DNA from: Apoda limacodes
Lineage: Eukaryota; Arthropoda; Insecta; Lepidoptera; Limacodidae
Direction of reading: 5' to 3'
Length of the DNA: 64,000 bases
Assembly: GCA_946406115.1 (NCBI GenBank)
Contig: OX291557.1
Coordinates: forward strand, 22,972,501 to 23,036,500
The notes below the pieces were generated by a model, which searched no databases, was not told the DNA's origin, and saw only the letters and a list, made by a program, of their open reading frames with translations. The position numbers were made by a program, and so were the translations under genes. Positions 1-8,283 of this stretch are shown here, piece after piece; position 1 is the stretch's first letter, and the number at the start of each line of letters is the position of its first letter.

Positions 1-478
1 AACGCTTTACCAACCAAAATATATATTTTTAGAAAAAGTGTTAAATGAGGTTCCAGAAGTACAATTAATGAAATATAACGATAATAGTGACGTTATAAGC
101 CCTCATCGTGCAAAACCTGATTCAGTAATTATTTTCGACGATGTTGCTTGTGAAAATTAAAATAACATTCGTGATTATTTCTCAATGGGGCGACATAAGC
201 GTATAGACTGCTTTTATTTGAATCAAACATATAGTAAAGTACCTAAACAATTAATTAGAGATAATGCAAATCTTATAATTTTGTTTAAACAAGATGACAT
301 TAATTTACGACATGTTTATGATGAACATGTCAGTACAGATATGAATTGGAATCAATTTCGTGATATGTGTTCGGAAATCTGGAAAACTTCGTATGATTTC
401 ATAGTAATCAATAAAGACTGTGAAAAAAATAAAGGTTGCTATAGAAAAAAGTTTGATACTTTTGTCATTCTTGATTAA
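1..478 (+). pseudogene. Maverick/Polinton A32-like genome-packaging ATPase, C-terminal part, broken
   Basis: This is the C-terminal part of a FtsK/HerA-type packaging ATPase, which in Polintons and adintoviruses drives DNA into the capsid. The reading frame is open from base 2, so the Walker A part lies to the left of the window. A Walker B-like stretch (VIIFDDVA) lies near bases 136-150, followed by the family-typical YFSMGRHKRIDCFYLNQTY block (about 176-232) and RDNANLIILF. An in-frame TAA at 158-160 sits directly after the Walker B region. The downstream frame from the ATG at 185 stays open for 97 codons, but that piece alone lacks the nucleotide-binding motifs. The gene lies upstream of, and in the same direction as, the other structural genes. 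The family call rests on motif recognition; the inactivation is seen directly. Confidence 0.85.
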
Positions 479-552
479 AACTCTTATAAACGACAAAAAC
501 TCTGATATGTGTTTAGTGTTGTCTATAACATTGGTAAAGCTTATTGTGAAAA

Positions 553-1569
553 ATGGATTCGCAAGTAAATATCAAAAAAGAGATAATTAAATCAGCTAGC
601 GTTGTTAAGAAAAAAGTTAGGCAGTTGCGTAATATTCAAACTGAAAATGATAAAGTCCTTAAATCTGTGTTCAAACCTTTAACGGATCCACTACATAAAA
701 TGGTATCAAGAAATGCAACACAAAATATCAAACCTAATTACAATGAAGACGTAATCCCAGGGAAAAAAGCAAAATATATGAAAACTGAATTTGATTTTGA
801 TCTTCAGGGTGGAAGTGAATATGAAATAGATTCCGATGAACAGTGTGAAAAAATTGATAAAACTCTTAAGAACTTTGATGATTATGAAGACGATATCTAT
901 GAAGATGATTCGGAAAGTATGAGCGATACAAATAATAAAGAAACCAACATTTCAAGTGACGCTTCATTCAAAACAATTGAATCTATTTCAAGTCCACAAC
1001 ATAATTGTTCACCACCTTCAGAAGGAACTGTAAAAGTATTGGAAGATATTCCATTTGGTGTTAGAAATTAACGTGGTAAACTGATGATAGGTAATTCTCG
1101 AATTGTCCAAACAGAAAATACAATTTTAGTTTCTGGAAAGCCTTACAAAAAAACTGAAGGTCTAATGGAATTATTATTTAAAAGAATACCAGATTTAAAA
1201 ACAATCACTAATAGTGACTTAAACAGTTACAAACAGATTTTAACTATTACAAATGCACATAGGCGTGACTTCAACCCTAAAAAACCAATTAAAAGTAATA
1301 AAGGAAGCAAGTACTTAAATATTATCAAACCACTTTTCAAGTTATCTAAGCAATGTACAAGCACCGAAAGTCTTACTCAAGGGTCTGGGTTACCAATTTT
1401 AAAAAAATATAATAAAAATGTTGATTATATGTATTGGGATGACCCTAATGAGTTAGTTGAAAGACTAAAACTTTTAATATCTTCTCGTGATGCAGGAAAC
1501 AGTGGATTAGACAATGAAATAATATCTATCGTAGAGGAGTTGCAAGAAGCTGGTATTATTAACAAATAA
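553..1569 (+). pseudogene. Maverick DUF8207-like protein, split by one in-frame stop
   Basis: Two open stretches (553-1068 and 1084-1569) lie in the same frame and are separated by one TAA at 1069-1071, so this is one gene with a single nonsense change. The N-terminal half is lysine-rich and then strongly acidic (runs of D and E around residues 110-140), as in a disordered tail. The C-terminal half has the conserved core of a protein found widely in insect Maverick elements (GLMELLFKR.P, NAHRRDF and YWDDPNELVERLKLLI, ending in an EIISIVEELQEAG helix). I recall this core as a DUF8207-type domain. Its function is unknown to me; its place between ATPase and integrase is usual. A second start at 1084 could still yield the C-terminal 161 residues. 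Confidence 0.75.
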
Positions 1570-1685
1570 AATATGAAAAATAACGTATTACATGCATTCT
1601 TAACGATTTATTCAAATATAATACAGAGAACTTCATATTAACATTCAGTTGTAATCAAACCATTTAGGGATACATTTATTAAACA

Positions 1686-2021
1686 ATGAACGTTGACAAG
1701 TTTGGTCATCACGTGCATAAAAGATTGCGTTTGTTAGAAGTTTTCGATATTACTGACAAAGTATTTCTTAAGTCTATTAATGGAGATTTAGACTTAATAT
1801 CAGCAAGTATAAAAGGACTCAAAACACCTCAGCTACCTGACGAAGCCGTCAATAAGCAGTATGTAGATAATGTACTAAAAGAATATTGTGGAAAACAATC
1901 TTTCCTGGTCGAAATAAATGCTATAAAAAGCCTGATTCAAACTTTAAAAAATCAGTTGCTAGATATTAAATCAGAATTAAAAAAGGTTGTATCACAGAAA
2001 ACCGCACCTAAACAATTATGA
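1686..2021 (+). CDS. Maverick fibre-like/coiled-coil protein
   Basis: An intact 111-residue protein. The N-terminus (MNVDKFGHHVHKR) and the middle block GLKTPQLPDEAVNKQYVDN (about residues 44-62) are typical of a small protein in insect Maverick elements. The PDEAVNKQYVD motif also occurs at the base of phage and virus tail fibres, where it starts a trimeric stalk. The C-terminal third (INAIKSLIQTLKNQLLDIKSELKKV) has the heptad-like leucine/isoleucine spacing of a coiled coil. This suggests a trimeric virion attachment or structural protein, by inference. Its stop codon overlaps the start of the integrase (ATGA at 2018-2021), so the two genes are tightly coupled. No lesion is visible. Confidence 0.7.
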   Translation: MNVDKFGHHVHKRLRLLEVFDITDKVFLKSINGDLDLISASIKGLKTPQLPDEAVNKQYVDNVLKEYCGKQSFLVEINAIKSLIQTLKNQLLDIKSELKKVVSQKTAPKQL

Positions 2022-2943
2022 ACAGAGAAGACATAGTTGGTGAACTTCACAAACCAGCTAGAAAACACTTCATTCGTAGGGCGGTAATATTAAAAGGGAT
2101 TGATGATTTATGGCAAGCTGATTTAATTGACATGCAGAAAATGGAAAAGTGAACAAAGGTTTTAAATATATTTTAGTTGTTATAGACTGCTTTTCAAAAT
2201 TCGCGTGGGGAGTTCCTCTGAAAACGAAAACAAAACGTGACGTAGGAAACGCTTTTCAAAAAATTTTGGATTGTGGTCGAATTCCTATTAACCTTCAGAC
2301 AGATATGGGAAAAGAATTTTACAATGAAGTGTTTAAGAAAATAATAACAACTTTTAATATAAATCACTATTCTACATATTCTGTGAAAAAGGCGTCAATT
2401 GTTGAAAGATTTATAAGAACACTGAAATCAAAATTATATAAATATTTTACTTTAGTTGGAAATAAAAAATGGATCGGATCACCTTTGAACGATGCTTTGT
2501 CATCATATAATGATACTGTCCATCGAACCATAAAATTTAAACCAATAAATGTAACATGTGATAACCAAACCGTTGTTATGAATAACATAAAGAGGAATGA
2601 AACACCTCAGTACTTAAGAAAATCAAAATTAAAAGTAGGTGACTGTGTTCAGATTAGCAAATATAAAGAAAATTTCAAAAAGGGGTATACACCTAACTGG
2701 TCTTCTGAACTATTTACCATAACAAAAGTTAATAATACTTACCCAGTAACTTATCACATTCATAATCAAAAATATCAAATAATACTCGGATCCTTTTACG
2801 AACAAGAGTTGCAAAAAACTAAACATCCAAACATTTATTTAATTGAAAAAGTGATAAGAAAGAAAGGAAATAAATTATTTGTAAAATGGTTAGGACTCAA
2901 TGAAAAGGAAAATAGTTGGATTAACAAAATGTCTATTGTATAG
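2018..2943 (+). pseudogene. Maverick retroviral-type integrase with chromodomain, frameshifted
   Basis: A DDE integrase that would insert the element DNA into the host genome. The first frame (2018-2152) starts at the ATG that overlaps the upstream stop and holds the first catalytic aspartate in DLWQADLIDM. The remaining frame (2149-2943) has IDCFSKFAWG, the second aspartate in LQTDMGKEFYN (about 2296-2328) and the glutamate in SIVERFIRTLK (about 2395-2430). A C-terminal chromodomain follows (YLIEKVI...NKLFVKWLG, about 2835-2930). The frames differ by one base at about 2140-2152, between catalytic Asp 1 and Asp 2, so no single product has the whole active site. The order and the chromodomain are diagnostic of Maverick/Polinton integrases. 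The frameshift is seen directly; a sequencing error is the alternative. Confidence 0.9.
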
Positions 2944-3014
2944 TGATTACTTTTAACTTATAAATACTTTATAATTGTAAGATATTCAACCATGTATTCA
3001 TTTTAAATTCAGTG

Positions 3015-3737
3015 ATGAACGGTGGAGGACTTGTTAATAATATAGTAAACAATTTACCATTTGAACTTCATTTACCAGGATATAATTATTGTGGTCCTGG
3101 TACAAGACTACAAGAAAGATTGGCTCGAGGTGACAAAGGGATAAACGAATTAGACGAGGCTTGTAAGCGTCACGATATAGCATATTCCGAACATCGTAAT
3201 TTAGAAGATCGTCATAAAGCTGACTTTGCGCTTCTGAATATGGCAAAACAAAGAATGAAGTCAAAAAATACTAGAACCGGAGAAAAATTAGCGTCTTGGC
3301 TCGTAAGCAAAGTTATGAAAACTAAATTAAAAAATGGTGCTGGAGTTAAATCTTTTAAGTCAGTCGTGTCTAAAATCCGTAATTATATGAAAAACCGCAA
3401 GCCAAAAGATAACAATACTGCTATAAAGATAGCCTACTTGACTGCAAAAAAAATATTTAAAAATAAAAATGTTTGCTTACCCCGTCTTATACCAATACCA
3501 AAAACTGGAGGGATTCTACCACTTATACCAATTTTTGCTGGCTTATCTGCATTAGGGTCTTTAGCTGGAGGAGCTGCAGGTATTGCTAAAGCAGTGAATA
3601 GCTATAAATCAGCAAAGCAAAACCTTGAAGAGTCACAGCGTCATAACAAAATGATGGAATCTATTGCGTTAGGAAAAGGTCTCTACATCAAACCTTATAA
3701 AGGTAACGGATTATGTTTAAAATCAGCAAAAAACTAA
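3015..3737 (+). CDS. Minor capsid protein with parvovirus-type phospholipase A2 domain
   Basis: A 240-residue intact protein. I chose the ATG at 3015 over the GTG just before it. Residues 21-60 form a secreted-PLA2-like domain of the viral type, with a calcium-loop motif YCGPGT (25-30) and the catalytic pair HD (53-54) in ACKRHDIAYSEH. Parvovirus VP1 carries the same motif and uses it to breach endosomal membranes, so a role in membrane escape is likely. The middle is basic. The C-terminal part has a glycine/alanine-rich hydrophobic stretch (about 165-195, IFAGLSALGSLAGGAAGIAKAV) like membrane-active minor capsid proteins of adenovirus-like viruses. It overlaps the protease gene by 25 bp in another frame. 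Both PLA2 catalytic residues are present and no lesion is seen. Confidence 0.85.
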   Translation: MNGGGLVNNIVNNLPFELHLPGYNYCGPGTRLQERLARGDKGINELDEACKRHDIAYSEHRNLEDRHKADFALLNMAKQRMKSKNTRTGEKLASWLVSKVMKTKLKNGAGVKSFKSVVSKIRNYMKNRKPKDNNTAIKIAYLTAKKIFKNKNVCLPRLIPIPKTGGILPLIPIFAGLSALGSLAGGAAGIAKAVNSYKSAKQNLEESQRHNKMMESIALGKGLYIKPYKGNGLCLKSAKN

Positions 3738-4105
3738 CTAGAAGGCTACCTAGACGTGCTTTAACGAATGTAGATATTTTAAAGCACACTAATGATATAC
3801 CGTATTTTCGAGGAGTATTCATGAAAGATGCTTTACCAAAAAAACCTAAAGATATTGAGTGTGCGATTGTCAATTTGGATAATTCTAAGAATCCTGGAAC
3901 GCACTGGGTAGCCTATATAAAAATTAACAACTACTGTGAGTACTTCAATAGTTTTGGAAATCTAAGACCACCCCAAGAGTTACTGTCCTATTTAAATTTG
4001 TCTAATGTTTATTACAATTACAATGTATATCAGAACTTTAATACTGTTAATTGTGGTCACTTGTGTATAAAATATTTGAACAATTTTTGGCATTCAAAAG
4101 AATAA
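3713..4105 (+). CDS. Adenain-like cysteine protease (virion maturation protease)
   Basis: A 130-residue protein of the adenovirus protease fold (C5/Ulp1 type), which cleaves capsid precursors during maturation. The expected active-site blocks are visible: His64 in GTHWVAYI, the acidic-position block EYFNSFG (76-82), Gln107 in VYQNFN and Cys114 in VNCGHLC. In most relatives the residue after YF is Asp. Here it is Asn79, with Glu76 nearby. Adenain itself uses Glu at the equivalent step and Asn can serve in related proteases, so loss of activity is not proven. The length is normal for Maverick proteases. It starts inside the end of the PLA2 gene and is followed 35 bp later by the penton gene. 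Confidence 0.88.
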   Translation: MFKISKKLTRRLPRRALTNVDILKHTNDIPYFRGVFMKDALPKKPKDIECAIVNLDNSKNPGTHWVAYIKINNYCEYFNSFGNLRPPQELLSYLNLSNVYYNYNVYQNFNTVNCGHLCIKYLNNFWHSKE

Positions 4106-4140
4106 ATTAAGATAATTCAATAAAATAAACCATTTTAATC

Positions 4141-4812
4141 ATGTCTTTCACGCTGTCAATATCTGGATTCACATCAAGCTTAAATACTTGTTATTCTCCT
4201 GCTCTACAGTTAGACGGAGATTACGAATGTGGTCTTTTATACTTTTCTACTTTTAACTCTATTCCAAACGTTGAAAGTAAAAATAATAAATTTCATTATG
4301 GTGATAATGAAGTGATTGAAATTCCTGAAGGATCTTATGAACTACAGGACATTTGTGACTATATAAAGAAAAACATTAGAAGCAGCACCTTTAGTTTAAC
4401 TTGTAACAATAATACTTTACGTACTGTAATTTGTTGCTCTAAAGACATTCATTTTGAAAAAGAAAATTCTATTGGGAGTATTCTCGGATACAATAAAAAA
4501 ACATTACAAAAGAATAAATTTCATGAATCACAGATACCAGTCAGTATTCTTTCTACCACTGTTGTCCGAGTTGAATGTGATATTGTCTGTGGATCCTTCA
4601 TTAATGGAATTCCAAGCCACATAATCCATGAATTTGCACCTAATGTTCCGCCTGGATATAGAATTATTGAGGTACCAAAGAATTTAATATATTTTGCGAT
4701 TAATCAAAAGACTATCAGTAGTGTAAATATAAAAATTTTAGATTCACAGAACAAGTTAGTTAATTTTCGGGGAGAAGAGGTACTACTGTACCTACATCTG
4801 AAGAAAAAATGA
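4141..4812 (+). CDS. Penton-like minor capsid protein (single jelly roll)
   Basis: An intact 223-residue protein that would form the vertex capsomer of an icosahedral virion. It matches the conserved Maverick penton pattern: LQLDGDYECGLLYFSTFNSI (23-42), an IPEGSYEL block (about 60), SIGSILGY (about 117-124), VECDIVCG, the strongly conserved HEFAPNVPPGYRIIEVP (about 163-179) and a C-terminal FRGEEVLLYLHLKKK. No frame break is present. The stop codon overlaps the start of the next small gene (ATGA at 4809-4812), which argues for coupled expression in a compact late-gene cluster. Confidence 0.88.
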   Translation: MSFTLSISGFTSSLNTCYSPALQLDGDYECGLLYFSTFNSIPNVESKNNKFHYGDNEVIEIPEGSYELQDICDYIKKNIRSSTFSLTCNNNTLRTVICCSKDIHFEKENSIGSILGYNKKTLQKNKFHESQIPVSILSTTVVRVECDIVCGSFINGIPSHIIHEFAPNVPPGYRIIEVPKNLIYFAINQKTISSVNIKILDSQNKLVNFRGEEVLLYLHLKKK

Positions 4813-4979
4813 TAGACTTTCACCAAATTAATATAAATTCTTTTTCACGACCAAAGAAGCTCAGAAAGATACAGGTAATTCGCAAAAGAGCACCTGTGTC
4901 ACTAACATCTACTAACTTAAAAAAAAAATTAAGTGTTGAAAATAAAGACTTTTTAAAATTAATTGGATTACTAAAATGA
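4809..4979 (+). CDS. 56-residue basic protein between penton and major capsid genes
   Basis: A small gene starting at the ATG at 4809 and ending with TGA at 4977-4979. It overlaps both neighbours by exactly four bases (ATGA at 4809-4812 and at 4976-4979), which is the best evidence that it is real. The first half is rich in Lys/Arg (FSRPKKLRKIQVIRKRAP) and the end reads SVENKDFLKLIGLLK. I recall similar short basic proteins with an ENK-FL--LG tail in insect Mavericks. A DNA-condensing or core role, like the small basic core proteins of adenoviruses, is only an inference. No lesion is seen. Confidence 0.7.
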   Translation: MIDFHQININSFSRPKKLRKIQVIRKRAPVSLTSTNLKKKLSVENKDFLKLIGLLK

Positions 4980-6187
4980 GTGTATTAAACGTAGCGCAAC
5001 CTATTGTATTTGATAATACTATAGAAAGCATGGAAATTCATTCGTATAAGCCATATATCACTACTTTTAATAAAAATGATGAAATAAGAATACCTATCAA
5101 CCAACAAGACTTGTACGTATTGCCATCAGCGAGTACAATATACCTAGAAGGAATGGTCATCCTTAAAAAAGGAGATCTAAAAGATGTTGCAACTAGCGTT
5201 AATTTTACTAACAACCCCATTTTATTTCTGTTTCAAGATATTCGCTATGAACTTAACGGAGTTGAAATAGATAGAATTAAAAATGCTGGTATAACAACAA
5301 CAATAAAATCATTTTTGTCTATGAATGAAAATGAATCAAAAATTTCGAAAGCATGGGGTTGGGATATAGATGGAACAAAAAATACAAGATCAGGGAATTT
5401 TGCAGTATCTATACCACTGAACAAAATGCTTGGATTTGCTGAGGATTATAATAAAATAATAATGAATTGTAGACATGAGCTAATACTTTTACGCAGCAAT
5501 ACTAATCTAAACACAATAAAACTAAACACTGGAGAAGTAATAGATGATATCATACTTAAAAAAATTGTTTGGCGTGTTCCACACGTAAAAGTTTCCGATC
5601 GAGAAAAACTAAATCTATTAAAATATCTAGAAAAAGATCGTTCAATCAACTTGTTATTCCGAAACTGGGACTTGTATGAATATCCCTTATTACCAAAAAC
5701 AACAAAACATACATGGGTAATTAAAACATCTTCACAAATAGAAAAACCGAGATATGCTGTTATTGCATTTCAGACAGACCGAAAAAATAAATCAGAAAAA
5801 GACATGTCACACTTCGATCACTGCAATATAAGAGAAGTTAAAGTATTTTTGAATTCAGTGTATTTTCCCTATGAGGGTCTTAATGTTCGATTTGATGAGG
5901 ATAAATTTGCTTTATTATATGAACAATACACTAGATTCCAACAGTCTTACTACGGACGACGTCCTGAACCCTTGCTAAGTTATAAAGAATTTAGAGATAA
6001 AGTACCGTTATACGTTATAGATTGCTCAAGACAGAACGATACACTTAAAACTGGCCCAGTTGATGTTCGTATCGAAATAGAGAGTGATAAAGATATACCA
6101 AATCTAACTTCTGCGTATTGTTTGTTATTAAACGATTGCATATTTGAATACAAACCCTTAAGCGGTATAGTGAAAAAAATATCATGA
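4976..6187 (+). CDS. Major capsid protein, double jelly-roll type
   Basis: An intact 403-residue protein at the usual place of the Maverick major capsid protein, directly after penton. It fits the double jelly-roll family: beta-rich, an early IRIPINQQDLYVLPSASTIYLEG strand pair (about 38-60), FLFQDIRYELNGVEIDRIKNAG (about 84-105) and a late PVDVRIEIES.KDIP block (about 361-377). Such proteins form hexon-like trimers. Its start overlaps the upstream small gene and its stop overlaps the next start (ATGA at 6184-6187). No nonsense or frameshift is seen over the full length, in contrast to the integrase and polymerase. The fold is assigned by pattern and position, not by alignment. Confidence 0.8.
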   Translation: MSVLNVAQPIVFDNTIESMEIHSYKPYITTFNKNDEIRIPINQQDLYVLPSASTIYLEGMVILKKGDLKDVATSVNFTNNPILFLFQDIRYELNGVEIDRIKNAGITTTIKSFLSMNENESKISKAWGWDIDGTKNTRSGNFAVSIPLNKMLGFAEDYNKIIMNCRHELILLRSNTNLNTIKLNTGEVIDDIILKKIVWRVPHVKVSDREKLNLLKYLEKDRSINLLFRNWDLYEYPLLPKTTKHTWVIKTSSQIEKPRYAVIAFQTDRKNKSEKDMSHFDHCNIREVKVFLNSVYFPYEGLNVRFDEDKFALLYEQYTRFQQSYYGRRPEPLLSYKEFRDKVPLYVIDCSRQNDTLKTGPVDVRIEIESDKDIPNLTSAYCLLLNDCIFEYKPLSGIVKKIS

Positions 6188-6683
6188 ATATTACCGGACC
6201 TATTTTCGTAGACTTACAAGGCTTTAAGGATTCTCATAATAAATTTATTGTAAAAGAATTTGCCTTGGCTACCTCAGAATACACTCAAGTATTTCTAATA
6301 AAACCTTTTCTTATTTGACTAAGGAAGAAAAAAGAAATGTATCTTGGTTAGAAAGTAATCGCGGTATTTATTGGAGTGACGGTTACATAGATTATCAAGA
6401 ATTTAGAAAACTTATCAAACTAATTTTAAAACACCAATATTTGCTTTTGAAGGGTAGAGAAAAAATCCTATGGATTAATGAACTTTGTACAGAATGTAAT
6501 GTTGAAGATATTGCAGCAAAGGGATGCCCTAATTTTCCTAATTTGTACAGCACCTATTCTAAAGGGCAAAAAAACAAATGTTTTAATCATAGAAAATATT
6601 GTGCTCTGGAACATGTTATTTGTATTAAGAAATGGTGCAATGAAAATGTGGACGTTAAAAATAAAATACTTGAATTAGTTTAA
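6184..6683 (+). pseudogene. Maverick late protein of unknown function, one frameshift
   Basis: The gene starts at the ATG that overlaps the capsid stop. The first frame (6184-6318) reads through ITGPIFVDLQGFKDSHNKF and EFALATSEYTQVF and hits TGA at 6316-6318. The rest continues one frame over (from about 6315 to 6683): KEEKRNVSWLESNRGIYW, DGYIDYQEF, a cysteine-containing central part and HRKYCALEHVICIKKW. I recall this whole pattern (an FVDLQGFK start, a GIYW-GYIDY middle and a Cys/His C-terminus) as one conserved protein near insect Maverick elements. The aspartate-rich start resembles a nuclease-like fold, but I would not claim that. One single-base frameshift breaks it. Confidence 0.65.
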
Positions 6684-7089
6684 AATATAATAGTTTAGTT
6701 TTTTCATTTGTGTACAAATTTATAATATAAGTATTAAGTATTAAAATATATTAACTAAGTATAAGTATTTTGCTTAACTAAGTTTAAGTATTTTTATTAA
6801 GAAAATTCAATAAATGTTATAACAATAAAACATTTTTTATTTAATTTCTATTCCTAAAGAGACATTACATATCTTAATGTTTGTACATGACAAAATCGTT
6901 TATTTACAATACAAAAAAAAAGAGAAATAAGTTTTGAATGAAATCTCCACGGAGGAAACCTCTTCCTCTGCTACTGCTACTGATATTCTTTGCCTCAGGT
7001 ATATCTGAAAGACAAGGAAAATAATTAGATTTTCTGTAAATTTTGAAAGTAAAAGCAAAAATAGGAAAGTTTATACATACCTCTGCTCA
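6684..7089. other. AT-rich intergenic region between convergent transcription units
   Basis: No gene is visible. The stretch lies where the plus-strand late genes meet the minus-strand polymerase block. It holds several AATAAA-type signals (for example around 6810-6815) suited to ending the plus-strand transcripts, and short direct repeats of an AACTAAGT-AAGTATTTT motif around 6750-6800. Confidence 0.5.
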
Positions 7090-7323
7090 TTAAATTTTCT
7101 CAGTTTGTTTTCCCAACTCTGTCGAAATAAGGAAAAGGGAATGCAGTACAGAATTCATCACTGGGTCATTTTCACTTTCTGCATGATAACTTGTTTTTAC
7201 AATTGTTTTGCTTTCCACAACGTTTGGTAGTTCTGTTAATTGACTAATTTCGATTTTGACCACATACTTTAAAACTTTGCCTACTGAAAAAGCGATATAA
7301 TTTGCCTTTTGGTAATTAGACAT
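7090..7323 (-). CDS. Small hypothetical protein of the Maverick minus-strand block
   Basis: An open frame of 77 codons starting with ATG at 7323. The product starts MSNYQKANYIAFSVGKV, is mostly polar and has no motif that I recognise. It follows the polymerase block in the same direction, as small accessory proteins do in these elements. It has no strong similarity that I can name and could be a chance frame in AT-rich DNA. Confidence 0.35.
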   Translation of the reverse strand: MSNYQKANYIAFSVGKVLKYVVKIEISQLTELPNVVESKTIVKTSYHAESENDPVMNSVLHSLFLISTELGKQTEKI

Positions 7324-7741
7324 ATTTTAAAATTATAATAAAGACGTGTTAACGAATCGACACCTTTTAATTATGTGATTTATTTTTCATATAATGCAAC
7401 AATCTGTTTGCGTCATACAGGTTTCAAATAAAAACTTGTTGGTTCATGTACGAGTATGTTAGATATCGTATGACCGGCTGCCTACACCGAAGACATCTTG
7501 AATATCGAAATGTATCTGAATCAGCATAAATTTTCTTTTCTAACGTTCGTAATAAAATAGTTAAAGTTTTTTTGTTTGTCTGTCTGTCACAAGTGCTTAT
7601 TATATCTACCAACATTCTTTATCTAAAGGTTTACACTAAAGTTGGACTTAGATTAATAAAACAACATTTTCAAATAGGTACATTTTATTGTTATTATAAA
7701 AAAATCACAGAATTATAAAACACACAAAATCCAGAAAAAAA
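7324..7741. other. Intergenic stretch without a supported gene
   Basis: AT-rich sequence between the two small minus-strand genes. A 63-codon open frame exists but has no recognisable features and ordinary AT-rich composition. I see no RNA gene or repeat here. Confidence 0.4.
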
Positions 7742-8266
7742 TTAACAACAAGTCAAATAGTTATAAAAATATGAACTACCAAAAAGTAAAAGTTCTTGCA
7801 CAGCTAAAACGTTAGATTTACTTTTATAAAAATGAAGTACCATTTCAATTTGACTGACAGTTAGGGTATTATAACAAGCTAAATTATTTTTTATATTATG
7901 TACAAAATGACTAACTATTACATAGTCATGCTTAAGTAAATAGTTTAATCTTAATTCTACACAATGACAAAATGTACTAAGAGCACCACAAATTAAAGAA
8001 ATCACATTTTCAGGACAACGTTTTTCACAAAAAAGAAGTTGGTATAGAATAGTCATGTTGTCTATACATTTCGAGTTGATTTCAATGTAAATTCTGTGCC
8101 ATTCCTTAGTAGTAATAAATAAATCATAATTCTCGCTATTGACAAGGATATGAATTTGTGGTAAAAAATTATTGACTGCCCATAATCCTGTAGTTATATA
8201 AATATTATTTGAATATACATAATTATGTTTTGAAATAATAATATCGGTTAAATAACTTTCTGCCAT
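7742..8266 (-). CDS. Hypothetical Maverick protein downstream of PolB
   Basis: An open frame of 174 residues from the ATG at 8266 (MAESYLTDIII). The frame extends slightly further upstream but only to non-ATG codons. The start lies 17 bp after the polymerase stop in the same direction, so it probably shares its transcription. The protein is rich in Ile, Leu, Asn and Cys, with a central SLICGALSTFCHC stretch and a C-terminal LLFGSSYFYNYLTCC. No domain is recognised. The full-length open frame beside a mutated polymerase suggests a real gene that escaped disruption, but this is weak evidence. Confidence 0.5.
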   Translation of the reverse strand: MAESYLTDIIISKHNYVYSNNIYITTGLWAVNNFLPQIHILVNSENYDLFITTKEWHRIYIEINSKCIDNMTILYQLLFCEKRCPENVISLICGALSTFCHCVELRLNYLLKHDYVIVSHFVHNIKNNLACYNTLTVSQIEMVLHFYKSKSNVLAVQELLLFGSSYFYNYLTCC

Positions 8267-8283
8267 CTTCGCAACAGTGATAT

